This document shows, piece by piece, positions 26,798 to 36,780 of a DNA stretch of 64,000 bases. The notes under the pieces were generated by a model. That model saw only the letters and a program-made list of their open reading frames with translations. It had not been told where the DNA came from and searched no databases. Source of the DNA: Kordia sp965283645 (GTDB lineage Bacteria; Bacteroidota; Bacteroidia; Flavobacteriales; Flavobacteriaceae). Position 1 is the first letter of the stretch. Every line of letters begins with the position of its first letter. Made by a program: the position numbers and the translations under genes. The stretch lies in NCBI RefSeq assembly GCF_965283645.1, contig NZ_CBDIPG010000001.1, positions 806,001 to 870,000 on the forward strand. Reading direction: 5' to 3'.

Positions 26798-27964
26798 TTG
26801 ATGAAAAATATAATTTTTAGCTTTCTTATATTTCTTTTATGCTGTAATTGTATGAATGAAGATACAACACAAACCATCAAAAATCGTATACAAGGTTCTT
26901 GGGTAGATATCAATGCCGAAGAAGTAAGGAATACTAACTACTTTGCTCCTTTTAAAGTTCCGTTTGGAGTAAATTTTCAAAATGATCGTGTCGATTTCTT
27001 TAAACAATTTACTAAATACGAGCAAGATACACTAACGAATAAAAAGCATTTTAACGCTTTCGCGGGATTTATCTCGTATCAATTAAAAGCTGATAGTTTA
27101 TTCATTATAAATCCTTTACATAAAAATTTAGAGTTTACATATACAATTGATGCTTCTCTGAAAGATACATTACTTTTGAAAAAAAACGACACATTACTAT
27201 ATACGCTTGAACGATTTTCGCAACTAAAAAAAGATACACTTTCGTTCGACCAACTAGTATTTTCACGATCAAATTGTTTTGGAAGCTGTCCAATTATGAA
27301 CATTTCTGTAGACAAAAACGGAGCTGTATTATTTTACGGTGAACAATTCACGGCTGTAATTGGTCAATACAAAGCAAAACTTTCTCCTGAGTTTACAACC
27401 TATCTTTTTAAAAAGTTCGAAGCTATTCAAATCTCAAAAATAGAAGCAAATTATAGTGTTAAACATACTGACGATCAGACAATTTCTACAACATTTCTTG
27501 AGAACGGAAAAATTGTAAAAACGATCAGAGATTATGGAAAAGCGGGAACAAAAGAAATGTTGTGGGCATATCAAACCATTGAAAATCTATACACACAAAT
27601 CAAGCTTTCTTCACTAACTATTGATGAAACAAAACCCAAATTCAATCAATACTCCTTTGAGAAAGAAGGAACACAATTGCTATTAGAAAAGTCCGAAAGT
27701 TTTATACTATGGAATGCGTTTCAAAATGCACTAATCACAACAAATCGTTTTAAAAATTTATATATTTTTGACACAAGTTATTATCGAAATGAATATATAA
27801 AAGTTGAATCTGACGGTCAATTTTATAAATTCTATTTCAAAAATGGAACAATTACAACCTACGATATTGGCTATAATTTCATTACTAAAAATTTCAAAGA
27901 TTCTGATTTCAAAAAAATAATTCAATACAAATATCACTCCCCAGATTCTACAGCTGACAAATAG
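26798..27964 (+). CDS. DUF6438-domain lipoprotein
   Basis: A 388-residue lipoprotein with signal peptide and lipobox (LLCCNCMNED). Residues about 20-140 look lipocalin-like (GSWVDINAEEVR). The DUF6438 domain begins at about 148 with its signature FSRSNCFGSCPIMNISVDKNG, including the two Cys, and extends to about 260. The C-terminal 120 residues are not recognised. DUF6438 is widespread in Bacteroidota and has no assigned function. The gene is monocistronic and convergent with the BNR-4 protein gene. Confidence 0.8.
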   Translation: MMKNIIFSFLIFLLCCNCMNEDTTQTIKNRIQGSWVDINAEEVRNTNYFAPFKVPFGVNFQNDRVDFFKQFTKYEQDTLTNKKHFNAFAGFISYQLKADSLFIINPLHKNLEFTYTIDASLKDTLLLKKNDTLLYTLERFSQLKKDTLSFDQLVFSRSNCFGSCPIMNISVDKNGAVLFYGEQFTAVIGQYKAKLSPEFTTYLFKKFEAIQISKIEANYSVKHTDDQTISTTFLENGKIVKTIRDYGKAGTKEMLWAYQTIENLYTQIKLSSLTIDETKPKFNQYSFEKEGTQLLLEKSESFILWNAFQNALITTNRFKNLYIFDTSYYRNEYIKVESDGQFYKFYFKNGTITTYDIGYNFITKNFKDSDFKKIIQYKYHSPDSTADK

Positions 27965-27986
27965 CTACAACTTTTACATTGTACAT

Positions 27987-30062
27987 TTAGCGTTTTTCAT
28001 TTAAAATTTCAAAAATTTCTTTCCCAGCCAATAAAATGGCTCCGTTAGTTTCTACATCTAACTTTCGAATCAAATTCTTCTCAATTAATTCTTGTTGTAG
28101 CATTCCCCATTGTTTTTTTACATCTTTGATATATTTTTTATCAAACAAATTGTTTCGTATACCAGCGGCAACACTGTAAATCATAAGTGCTTTTGTTCGT
28201 ACTGTTTTACCAACATAGTATGAATTTAATGCTTCTAAGAATAAAGCTGTTTCCTTTGTAGTACCCTTTTTTAATTCATTTATAGCTAGTATTTCTTTAT
28301 CAAATTTTTCAATAGCTTTAATTTGGGTAGCTAATGTTAAATAAGCTTCTCTATTTGAAAAATCTCTATACGTTATAGATTCTATTTTTTGAAGTGTTAT
28401 TCTATCACTTGTTTCTTGATATGCCCAAATTGAGTTGAAAAGATTATTTACCTCTTCTTCTTCTTCCGTTTGATATTGTTTTATATTCAACAATTCATTC
28501 TCATAACGTGCTTCTTTAGTCATTGCAGCGAAAGCTTCCAATCCCGCATAAAAAACACCATATTTCCAATTAGTTTTAGATATTTCATGATTTGGATTTT
28601 CCAATTGATGTTCCGCGACTTGACGAAGAGTTTTTGTCAAATTTTGAATTGTCAAAGTTGAATCGATTTTAGACTTAGTCAAATTCATCTTCACAGCAGT
28701 CTGATAACGATCTTTAAAATTAAGCTCAGCCGTTTGTCCGCGTGTATCATGCGAATAGTAAACATACTTTGTATTTTGTAACCATAACACTTGCAACGGA
28801 TTTCCTTTTTTGGCACCACGAACGGCAAAAGGTCGCACATTATTTTTGGTAGAATTTTGCGTAATTTTCTTTACGTTCCACGATTTTCCTTTGTTTTGGG
28901 TTGTCCACTGCTCTATTTCAAAAATATTCTTGCGCCTTACAGAAACATAAATAATATTTGGATTTTCATGATCAATGACAATTCCGCCTGCATAATGTGG
29001 CTCTGCTTCTACCGTTCCTTTTCGAGTTTCTGGAAACCATCCATTCACTTCTAATAAGTCGTAACTGTTCCATTCATTTTTGCTAAATGTTGCATACGAA
29101 TAGATATGAATATCATCTTTTGGGAACTTCACATACGTAACAATTGGGTTTTCGTTCGCATCTTGTGCAATATCCCAATTCCATGATTTCATTGTATCAG
29201 ACTCAAAAATAACGTCCATTTCATTTTGCAAAATGGGCAACTGAGAAACATCTTTTATTTTTGTTCCGTTCGCTTTGTAAAAAGCACCATTTTCATAATA
29301 CATATAGTACAAGCCGTTTGTATCTTCTCTTGTTGGATGATCGTCCGTAAATGTAAAATGTATTTTAGAATTCCCATCAGAATATACTTTTGTGTAAGGC
29401 GATTTTAAGGAAGTTGTTTCGTTTGGCATGAATATGATTTCTCCTTTGGACCATGTATTTCCATGATCTGTAGAAACGGAATACGAGGGTTTTAAATCAA
29501 TTCCACGCCAGAATAGATAGAGTTTTCCATCTTCTTTGGACAAACGAACAGGATTTGTGTACGTATGCCGATTAATTTTCGCCTTGTTATATTTTTCATC
29601 ATTATTAAGATATAACTCCTTAATTGGCGACCAATTGCTAACATCTTCAGGATTTGTAGATGTTCGCATAAACAACGGTCGTTCGTCTTGTAAATGTGTG
29701 TTGAAAAAAATGAGTAATCTTCCTGTAGCATCAAACAAAATAGACGGATTATCATGATCGTCAATTTCTAAATTGTCATATACTACATGTGATTTAATTT
29801 CTTTCGTATCATGATCGTAAAAGCCAATATGCACATCACCATAATTGTCTATCCAACCTGCGTAGGTTCGTTTGTGTTTTCCTTCAAAATAAACAGCTCT
29901 CGGATCAGAAAACCAACTCCAAACACCATTAAACGTCATTGATTGAAAGTTCTCCGAAGCAATTGCTTTAGACTTTGTAAAACGATGTGTTGCTTTGTTT
30001 TGCGCACTACTCATCATACAACTCAACACAAAAATTACAATAATATGTCGGGGAAAATTCAT
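27987..30062 (-). CDS. Secreted BNR-4 beta-propeller protein (possible polysaccharide-active enzyme)
   Basis: A 691-residue exported protein with a signal peptide (1-20). Residues about 45-450 form a BNR_4-type beta-propeller, opening with GVWSWFSDPRAVYFEGK and followed by repeated blades containing sialidase-like Asp-box elements (STDHGNTWS at about 205; TQNKGKSWN near 395). The family includes ulvan-type polysaccharide lyases and related glycan-acting proteins with the same WSWFSDPRA start. The last 230 residues are helical and not recognised. No SusC/SusD or other glycan-utilisation genes are adjacent, so the substrate is open. Confidence 0.75.
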   Translation of the reverse strand: MNFPRHIIVIFVLSCMMSSAQNKATHRFTKSKAIASENFQSMTFNGVWSWFSDPRAVYFEGKHKRTYAGWIDNYGDVHIGFYDHDTKEIKSHVVYDNLEIDDHDNPSILFDATGRLLIFFNTHLQDERPLFMRTSTNPEDVSNWSPIKELYLNNDEKYNKAKINRHTYTNPVRLSKEDGKLYLFWRGIDLKPSYSVSTDHGNTWSKGEIIFMPNETTSLKSPYTKVYSDGNSKIHFTFTDDHPTREDTNGLYYMYYENGAFYKANGTKIKDVSQLPILQNEMDVIFESDTMKSWNWDIAQDANENPIVTYVKFPKDDIHIYSYATFSKNEWNSYDLLEVNGWFPETRKGTVEAEPHYAGGIVIDHENPNIIYVSVRRKNIFEIEQWTTQNKGKSWNVKKITQNSTKNNVRPFAVRGAKKGNPLQVLWLQNTKYVYYSHDTRGQTAELNFKDRYQTAVKMNLTKSKIDSTLTIQNLTKTLRQVAEHQLENPNHEISKTNWKYGVFYAGLEAFAAMTKEARYENELLNIKQYQTEEEEEVNNLFNSIWAYQETSDRITLQKIESITYRDFSNREAYLTLATQIKAIEKFDKEILAINELKKGTTKETALFLEALNSYYVGKTVRTKALMIYSVAAGIRNNLFDKKYIKDVKKQWGMLQQELIEKNLIRKLDVETNGAILLAGKEIFEILNEKR

Positions 30063-30079
30063 AAATACAAACGTACTAA

Positions 30080-30475
30080 ATATTAATACAACTGTTTTTA
30101 ATAGAGTATGTAAATATAGGCTATAAAACTAATAACGCACATATAATAAATATTCCATTGTTGAATAAAAATGAAAGCTTAATTATTAAATATAGTGCGT
30201 ATTCTCCTCAGAACATCGATTTTTTGAAATTGAATGCTACTATTCGTTAAAAAGATTTAAATGTAAAAATAACTAATACACTAATCTCAAATCATGATAA
30301 GGAGAAAGATAAACCAGACTCATTTCAGTTAATGTTTTTCATACTAATATTTTCTATTACAGTTGTTTGTATTAAATATTTCTTTGAAAAAAAATGGTAA
30401 GATGAAGCTTACACGGATATAATAGATCAAAAGAAAATATGCTTACTTAAAGAATATACTGTAACGACTGAATAA
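30080..30475 (+). pseudogene. Decayed gene for a membrane protein
   Basis: One frame reads 132 codons with only two interruptions (TAA at 30248-30250 and 30398-30400). Between them is a clear hydrophobic helix followed by a basic cap (FQLMFFILIFSITVVCIKYF then FEKKW). After the second stop the same frame continues for 24 charged codons to a final TAA. No start codon is obvious at the left end. The pattern suggests a remnant of a protein with an outer domain, one membrane helix and a cytoplasmic tail. It fills most of the 450-base gap; the rest shows nothing. Confidence 0.35.
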
Positions 30476-30515
30476 ATTTGAATAATATTAACTTGTTTTT
30501 TTTAAGTTAAACTAG

Positions 30516-31832
30516 TTAATTCCCAAAAATCTCCGTATCCATCACCGAAAACGGTAATGCTCCATTTTGTAAAATTTGTGTGTGAAACGACAACCAAGGA
30601 AATGATTTTTCTTTTGACAAAATAGCATCAATAGCCGCTTTCCATTGCAGAATTTTATTCGCGCCATATTTATATGTAATTACTTGTGCTGGCCAACGTT
30701 TCATACGAGTAATTTCGCGTTGTGCAATATCATCTTGTCCTTTGATATGTTGTTGCCAAAATTTCAACGCTTTTTCGTCGCTCCAATCATAATAATTTAA
30801 ACCAACATCCATTGCAACACGCACCGAACGAATGATGTCCCATTCCCACTTTCCGAGTTCGTCATATTTGGTGGTATACGTTCCAAACTCGTGAATGAGT
30901 TCTTCTACATACGCCGCCCAACCTTCACGGTAACCATTGTATGAAAATAATTGTCTCGTACTTGATTTCTCTAGTTGTTCTTCAAATTTAATTTGATAAT
31001 GATGCCCAGGAATGGCTTCATGAAAGTAAATCCATGCAACTTGTCGTGTATTAAATGGTTTATCAAAATAATTGTAATAGAATGTACTTTTAATTTCGTT
31101 GTAATATGCAGGAACTTGTGCGTACGCTTTGTTTTTTCCCTGCTCAATATATACATCTGGAAGTTGAGCTACTTTTGGGAAAGCTCCAATTAAATTAGGC
31201 GCTATTTCTTTTTTAAAACTTTCAAAATGACTTTGAATAGTTTCGGCATTGGTGTGAAAAAAGATTGGTGTGTTTATATAATTTTGAAATTCCAAACTGT
31301 CCAAACCAGAAGCATCTTCAATTGCTTTGATTGCTTTTTTAGCCCGATCAATTTCTGATAAACCAAATTGAAACATGGCATCTGGAGTTACTTCAGCATC
31401 AACCCATTTTTTTAAAAAGTATGCATACCATTCTTTTCCCATAGGAACTTGTTGCAAACCTTCTATAGAAATTCTTTTGGGTTTTACTATTAACCACTTT
31501 TTTTCGAGTGCAATTCGTTCTAAATGCAACTCTATTTCATAGGAAGCTAACGCATAATCCAATTGTTTACTTTTCGTCAACGAACCGTAATCAATTGATT
31601 TTAAGCTATTTTTATATTTTAAAAATACTTTTTCTTGCTTACTAATATTTCGTTCACTTTGTATGAGTTCTAAATTATCTACATAATAAATTTGTAAATC
31701 GGCAATGTGCAATCGTTTAAAATCTTTTACAAACGAAGCTTCAAAAGTATTCCAATCTTGTAATGTGTTTTGTGCAAACAAAGATGTAGTACACAAAAAA
31801 ATTACTAAAAATATGTAAGTATAAATTTTCAA
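30516..31832 (-). CDS. DUF885 family peptidase-like protein
   Basis: A 438-residue exported protein (signal peptide 1-20, IFLVIFLCTTSLFAQ). The metal-site motif of the DUF885 family is present as FHEAIPGHHYQ (HExxxGHH, around 265-275), with further conserved YREGWAAYVEEL and KWPAQVITYKYG-like blocks downstream. Relatives resemble zinc metallopeptidases, and periplasmic peptide hydrolysis is the likely role but is not proven. At 438 residues it is shorter than the usual 550-600, mainly in the N-terminal half. It ends close to folE in a two-gene minus-strand run. Confidence 0.85.
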   Translation of the reverse strand: MKIYTYIFLVIFLCTTSLFAQNTLQDWNTFEASFVKDFKRLHIADLQIYYVDNLELIQSERNISKQEKVFLKYKNSLKSIDYGSLTKSKQLDYALASYEIELHLERIALEKKWLIVKPKRISIEGLQQVPMGKEWYAYFLKKWVDAEVTPDAMFQFGLSEIDRAKKAIKAIEDASGLDSLEFQNYINTPIFFHTNAETIQSHFESFKKEIAPNLIGAFPKVAQLPDVYIEQGKNKAYAQVPAYYNEIKSTFYYNYFDKPFNTRQVAWIYFHEAIPGHHYQIKFEEQLEKSSTRQLFSYNGYREGWAAYVEELIHEFGTYTTKYDELGKWEWDIIRSVRVAMDVGLNYYDWSDEKALKFWQQHIKGQDDIAQREITRMKRWPAQVITYKYGANKILQWKAAIDAILSKEKSFPWLSFHTQILQNGALPFSVMDTEIFGN

Positions 31833-31844
31833 AAGAAAAATGAT

Positions 31845-32441
31845 TTACGACAAACTTGAACTTATGAGTTTTAAAAATTCTGTCCTAGTTTCTATTTTTT
31901 CAAAAGCACCTCTAAATCCTGAAGTTGTAGTTACTGAGTTTTGTTTTTGCACACCGCGCATCATCATACACATGTGAGACGCTTCAATAACAACGGCAAC
32001 GCCTTTTGGTTTTAATGTGTTATTAATACACTCTAAAATATCGTGCGTTAAGCGTTCTTGCACTTGTAATCTTCTTGCAAAAACATCTACAATACGTGGT
32101 ATTTTGCTCAAGCCAACAATATGACCATTTGGAATATAGGCAATATGTGCTTTTCCAAAAAAGGGTAAAATATGATGTTCACACAACGAATACAATTCTA
32201 TATCTTTTACAATCACCATCTCGTTATAATCTTCGGCAAACATGGCTCCTTTTAAAATTTCGGTGGCATCTATATCATACCCTTGCGTTAAAAACTGCAT
32301 AGCTTTTGCCGCACGTTCAGGAGTTTTCACCAAACCTTCGCGCTTTGTATCTTCGCCAAGTTCCTCAATAATAGCTTTATAACGACCTTTTACTTCGTTC
32401 GTGACTTCTATATTATACTCTTCTAATTTTCTATAAGGCAT
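31845..32441 (-). CDS. folE: GTP cyclohydrolase I
   Basis: A 198-residue type IA enzyme converting GTP to dihydroneopterin triphosphate at the start of folate and pterin synthesis. The zinc and active-site motif SLCEHHILPFFGKAH is complete, as are the GLSKIPRIVDVFARRLQVQERLT core (read in part) and the later CMMMRGVQKQNS segment holding the third zinc ligand. Length is typical. It lies 12 bases upstream of the DUF885 gene and probably shares a transcript, with no metabolic link apparent. Confidence 0.97.
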   Translation of the reverse strand: MPYRKLEEYNIEVTNEVKGRYKAIIEELGEDTKREGLVKTPERAAKAMQFLTQGYDIDATEILKGAMFAEDYNEMVIVKDIELYSLCEHHILPFFGKAHIAYIPNGHIVGLSKIPRIVDVFARRLQVQERLTHDILECINNTLKPKGVAVVIEASHMCMMMRGVQKQNSVTTTSGFRGAFEKIETRTEFLKLISSSLS

Positions 32442-32469
32442 TATTCTATAATTTCAATTTCATTGTTGC

Positions 32470-32477
32470 TAAAGATA
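32470..32477 (-). promoter_or_regulatory. Possible -7 box for folE
   Basis: TATCTTTA on the minus strand, seven of eight matches to TAnnTTTG, about 30 bases before the ATG. Confidence 0.35.
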
Positions 32478-32577
32478 GTTAAAAAAACTTCATCAAAACT
32501 CTGTTGAAACAGCGTATTTGTTAAAAATTTTAAGTAATATTTAACTTTTTTTTAGGAAAAAAAGTGAAGTATCCACC

Positions 32578-32585
32578 TAGTTTTG
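32578..32585 (+). promoter_or_regulatory. Bacteroidetes -7 box for the DUF5916 gene
   Basis: TAGTTTTG matches TAnnTTTG and lies 72 bases before the ATG at 32657. Confidence 0.5.
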
Positions 32586-32656
32586 CGTTGTCTTACTGTA
32601 ACAACAATAATTTCCCTTGCTCTTTAAGATATCATCAATCAAAAAAACTGTAACCA

Positions 32657-35137
32657 ATGAGCCGCCTTTTAGTATTCGTACTACTTTTTTCATTTTGCCT
32701 TAATTCTGTTGCTCAAGATAGTATTCCTAAGAAAACCTATACCATAAAACGAACTACTATTCCTCCAAAAATTGATGGAGTTTTAGATGATGAAGTATGG
32801 AAAAATGCAGCTATAGCAAGCGATTTCATTCAATTTAGACCTGATATTGGAAATACATTACCCGAACATCAAAAAACGGTCGTGAAAATGACCTATGATG
32901 ATGAAGCAATTTACGTTGCGGCATATTTATATGACAAGCCAGAAAATATTATGCGTCAATTTACAACGCGTGATAATTTTGGAATTAATGATTTTTTCAT
33001 CATTGCCATCAATCCAAATAATGACGGACAAAACGATACCTATTTTGTAGTATTTCCAAATGGAAATCAAGCAGATGCAATTGCAAATCCTTCTGTTGGA
33101 GAAGATTATAGTTGGAATTCCGTTTGGCAAAATTCTGCCAAAATTGTAGATGATGGTTGGATTGTGGAAGTAAAAATCCCATATCGTACGCTTCGCTTTA
33201 CAAATCAAGAAGAACCAACTTGGGGAATTCAATTTCACCGACAGTTTCGAAAAACGAGAAAACAATATACATGGAATGCCTTTGATCCGACAAAAGGATA
33301 CATTGGATTATATGCAGGAGAAATGAAAGGTTTGCGTGATGTGAAACCACCAACACGACTAATTTTTTATCCGTTTACTTCAACTGTGATTCGTTCACGT
33401 GATGGCGAAACGACCGATGAATATAATTTTGGAATGGACGTAAAGTACGGAATTACCGAAAACTTTACATTGGATGCTACGTTGGTTCCCGATTTCAGTC
33501 AAGCTGGATTTGACAACCTTCAGTTAAACTTAGGTCCATTTGAACAAACGTTTTCAGAACAGCGGCAATTTTTCACGGAAGGTGTCGATTTATTTAATAA
33601 AGGAAATTTATTCTTCTCACGACGAATCGGAAATGCGCCTTCGAGAAGTGCTGATACTGCCGATAATGAAGAAGTTGTTGACTCGCCAAATGAAGTGAAA
33701 CTGATTAACGCCGTAAAAGTTTCAGGAAGAACTAAAAACGGATTGGGAATTGGCTTTTTTAATGCAGTTACAGAAAAAACAAAAGCAACGATACAAAATA
33801 CAAATACAGGCGAGTTTAGACAAGAAGTCGTGGAACCGTTGACGAATTACAACATTATGGTGGTTGATCAGCAGTTTAACAAAAATTCGTCTATTAGCCT
33901 GATTAACACAAATGTAACTAGAGATGGAAGTGGATTTAGAGATGCAAACGTAACTGCGGTTGTAGCCGATATTGTAAATAAAAAGAATACGGTAAATGTT
34001 GATGCGCGTTTGCGAATGAGCAACCGAAACTTACCAACAGGAACGGAAACAGGTTTCAACTCTTTCTTTGCCGTTCGTAAAATTAGTGGAAATTTTAGAT
34101 ACAGTTTTGATCATAGTTTTTCAAATACAAAATATAACATCAACGATTTAGGGTTAAATTTCCGAAACAATTTTAACAATTTCGGAATTGACGCTTCGTA
34201 TGAGATTTTTGAACCAACAGAAAAATTGAATAATTTTAGAATTAACAGTTGGGTAAATTATCGTCGTTTATACAGTCCGGATGCATATACAGGTGCAAAC
34301 TTTGGCGTGAATTTATTTGGTGTATTGAAGAAATCGTTAATGGCTTTTGGCGCAGATGCTAGTTTTGCACCAGGAAAACAATTTGACTTTTTTGAACCAC
34401 GTGATTTTGATAACAAACGTTTTTTTATCACGGAAAACCAATTCAACGCAGGTGGATTTATTTCTACAGATTACAACAAAACTTTTGCTCTTGACATGCG
34501 TTTAGGGTTTAACACGTTCTTTGAAAAAGAACAAGGTTTTACGAGGTATAGAATAAATGTTGAGCCAAGAGTTCGTGTAAATGATAATTTTATTGTGAGC
34601 TACCAAACATCATTAAACATTGAAAATAATCGTAGAGGTTATGCTAATAGTTCCAATGATTTAGAGAATGAAATTATTTTTGGACAACGCGATCAAATTA
34701 TATTGGTGAACAGTATTTCTGGGAATTATAGCTTCAATTCGTTTCACGCCTTAAACTTAACATTTAGAAACTATTGGTCTACGGTAGATTATGACGAAAC
34801 TCCGTATTTCTTAAGAGATAGCGGTCGTTTGGTACAATCGCAAAGCACTTTTGAAACGTTGAATTTAGGAAACTCAAACATTAATTTCAGTACTTGGAAT
34901 TTAGACTTAAATTATACGTGGCAATTTGCGCCAGGTAGTTTTTTAACTGCTTTGTATAGAAATCAAATATTCAATCAAACAGAAGCTTCAGCAGATACAT
35001 ATTTTAATAGTTTAAATAAACTTTTTGATGAACCTATTGATCATACATTTTCATTGCGTTTGGTATATTTTATTGACTATAACAATGTGAAAAATATCTT
35101 CAAAAAGAAAAAAAGAAGCGGTAAAATCAATTCTTAA
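32657..35137 (+). CDS. DUF5916 outer-membrane protein with CBM9-like N-domain
   Basis: An 826-residue exported protein (signal peptide 1-19). Residues about 35-210 form a carbohydrate-binding-like (CBM9-type) beta-sandwich, starting IDGVLDDEVWKNAAIASDF. From about 230 the chain is a beta-barrel with alternating polar/aromatic strands, ending in LRLVYFIDYNN and a short basic tail. This is the DUF5916 architecture, an abundant outer-membrane family in Bacteroidota with unknown function. It stands 51 bases before the LolD-type ATPase gene. Confidence 0.85.
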   Translation: MSRLLVFVLLFSFCLNSVAQDSIPKKTYTIKRTTIPPKIDGVLDDEVWKNAAIASDFIQFRPDIGNTLPEHQKTVVKMTYDDEAIYVAAYLYDKPENIMRQFTTRDNFGINDFFIIAINPNNDGQNDTYFVVFPNGNQADAIANPSVGEDYSWNSVWQNSAKIVDDGWIVEVKIPYRTLRFTNQEEPTWGIQFHRQFRKTRKQYTWNAFDPTKGYIGLYAGEMKGLRDVKPPTRLIFYPFTSTVIRSRDGETTDEYNFGMDVKYGITENFTLDATLVPDFSQAGFDNLQLNLGPFEQTFSEQRQFFTEGVDLFNKGNLFFSRRIGNAPSRSADTADNEEVVDSPNEVKLINAVKVSGRTKNGLGIGFFNAVTEKTKATIQNTNTGEFRQEVVEPLTNYNIMVVDQQFNKNSSISLINTNVTRDGSGFRDANVTAVVADIVNKKNTVNVDARLRMSNRNLPTGTETGFNSFFAVRKISGNFRYSFDHSFSNTKYNINDLGLNFRNNFNNFGIDASYEIFEPTEKLNNFRINSWVNYRRLYSPDAYTGANFGVNLFGVLKKSLMAFGADASFAPGKQFDFFEPRDFDNKRFFITENQFNAGGFISTDYNKTFALDMRLGFNTFFEKEQGFTRYRINVEPRVRVNDNFIVSYQTSLNIENNRRGYANSSNDLENEIIFGQRDQIILVNSISGNYSFNSFHALNLTFRNYWSTVDYDETPYFLRDSGRLVQSQSTFETLNLGNSNINFSTWNLDLNYTWQFAPGSFLTALYRNQIFNQTEASADTYFNSLNKLFDEPIDHTFSLRLVYFIDYNNVKNIFKKKKRSGKINS

Positions 35138-35187
35138 TTGTGCATCACAGCTTTATGTAGTAAATTGGAACTTATTATAGATAATCC

Positions 35188-35850
35188 ATGATTACAGCGA
35201 AAAATATACGCAAACGTTACGGCGATTTAGAAGTTTTAAAGGGTATTAATTTAACTATTAAAAAAGGTGAAATTGTTTCCATTATAGGTGCTTCAGGTGC
35301 TGGAAAAACAACCTTACTTCAAATATTAGGAACTTTAGATAAAATGTCTCCCAGTAAAAGTAGTTCCTTGATTATTAACAATGTAAAAATGGAAAAGCTT
35401 TCTGAGAAAGATTTGGCTAAGTTTCGAAATAATCATATTGGATTTATCTTTCAGTTTCATCAATTACTTCCTGAATTTACGGCAATTGAAAATGTATGCA
35501 TTCCTGCATTTATCAAAAACACCAACAAAGCAATAGCTGAAAAAAGAGCTAAAGAGTTGTTAGACTTCCTAGGATTATCGCACAGATATAATCACAAACC
35601 GAATGAACTTTCTGGTGGAGAACAACAACGTGTAGCTGTAGCAAGAGCTTTGATGAATAAACCTGCAATTATTTTTGCCGATGAACCAAGTGGAAACTTA
35701 GATTCAGAATCTGCCGAAAACTTACACAATCTATTTTTTAAACTTCGTGATGAATTTGGACAAACATTTGTCATTGTCACACATAACAAAGAACTTGCCG
35801 ATATGGCAGATCGTAAGATTGTGATGCGAGATGGGAATATTGTAAGTTAG
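35188..35850 (+). CDS. lolD: LolD-type ABC transporter ATPase
   Basis: A 220-residue ATPase of the MacB/LolD/FtsE group, which powers lipoprotein release or a mechanotransmission-type permease. Motifs are Walker A GASGAGKT (about 34-41), Q-loop FQFHQLLPEFT, signature LSGGEQQR, Walker B IIFADEPSGNLD with catalytic Glu, and the H-loop IVTHN. The permease LolC/E is not in the window, as is often so in flavobacteria, where the ATPase gene stands alone. The ATG start gives the family-standard N-terminus MITAKNIRKRYG. Confidence 0.88.
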   Translation: MITAKNIRKRYGDLEVLKGINLTIKKGEIVSIIGASGAGKTTLLQILGTLDKMSPSKSSSLIINNVKMEKLSEKDLAKFRNNHIGFIFQFHQLLPEFTAIENVCIPAFIKNTNKAIAEKRAKELLDFLGLSHRYNHKPNELSGGEQQRVAVARALMNKPAIIFADEPSGNLDSESAENLHNLFFKLRDEFGQTFVIVTHNKELADMADRKIVMRDGNIVS

Positions 35851-35900
35851 ATTATTAGATTGTTAGATGGAAATTAAATAATCCTAACCCCATTTCGAGT

Positions 35901-35922
35901 GTCCTGAACTTGATTTAGGATC
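35901..35922. repeat. REP-like intergenic half-element
   Basis: GTCCTGAACTTGATTTAGGATC is a small palindrome related to the larger element at 49653, whose left arm reads CATTCTGAACTTGATTCAGA. It is in the intergenic region after lolD. Confidence 0.4.
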
Positions 35923-36018
35923 AATTGAGAAATACGTTAAAATTCAACATCTATAATTTTTCATTTTTCGTAACGCAACCTTTTCATACTTTTTTCATCT
36001 AATAACAAAAAACAATTC

Positions 36019-36585
36019 ATGAGAAATAAAATTTTCAAAATCTATGCGCTTGTCTTAGTCGCTCAAATATTCTTATATGCCTGCTGTGATAATAATTTTA
36101 ATATTTTTGTAAAATCATTTGAATTTTCAGCACAAGATGAAGCTGATGAAGATGCTACTTCTGTCTCCAATGCCGATTTCTTTTTACAATTCGAACCTAC
36201 CTATCAAGTGGATGTTGCTGCACTCCTATCTAAAAATTCGAGTCTCATAAACACAGCCTATGCTGCTATTGATTGCTTTGATGAATATACTGTAATCAAA
36301 TATGTGGAAAATATCGAAGTAACTTCCGATGTACCGCTATTTGATATTCCTGCAGGAGCCTCTCTAAACGATCGTATCTTGGTAACATATAGATTTAATG
36401 CTGAAAACCTATTTACTACCAATGATATGATATTAAGGTTGAATGGAGGTCCCGCTGATTCTAATTATTCACTACGATTCGATACCGAAATTCCTGCCGA
36501 AACTACAGCAACTTTTACCTTTACAATTACTTTTGAAAATGAGGAACAACTTGTAATTACAACCGCAGCCGTAACATTTGAATAA
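36019..36585 (+). CDS. Putative lipoprotein of unknown function
   Basis: A 188-residue protein with an N-terminal hydrophobic segment ending in a lipobox-like FLYACCDNN (Cys22). The remainder is acidic and beta-rich, with blocks such as FDIPAGASLNDRILVTY and NGGPADSNYSLRFDTEIP. It resembles small Bacteroidota surface lipoproteins of the DUF5034 kind, but I am not sure of the family. It is monocistronic, with 195 bases of AT-rich intergenic DNA before the next gene. Confidence 0.65.
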   Translation: MRNKIFKIYALVLVAQIFLYACCDNNFNIFVKSFEFSAQDEADEDATSVSNADFFLQFEPTYQVDVAALLSKNSSLINTAYAAIDCFDEYTVIKYVENIEVTSDVPLFDIPAGASLNDRILVTYRFNAENLFTTNDMILRLNGGPADSNYSLRFDTEIPAETTATFTFTITFENEEQLVITTAAVTFE

Positions 36586-36780
36586 AAAATGAGCTATTCA
36601 ACCTGTATAAAATAAAAATTTTCTATAATCTTACAGCTATTAAAATTTTGATTTCACATAAACTTAAACTCGAAACGTTAACTTAATACACACGTAAACG
36701 TAAAACAATATTCAGCTAAAAATTCGCTAACACTTCATCAATAGATTTGTGGAACTAAAAATTCGCAAACCAATAAATCG

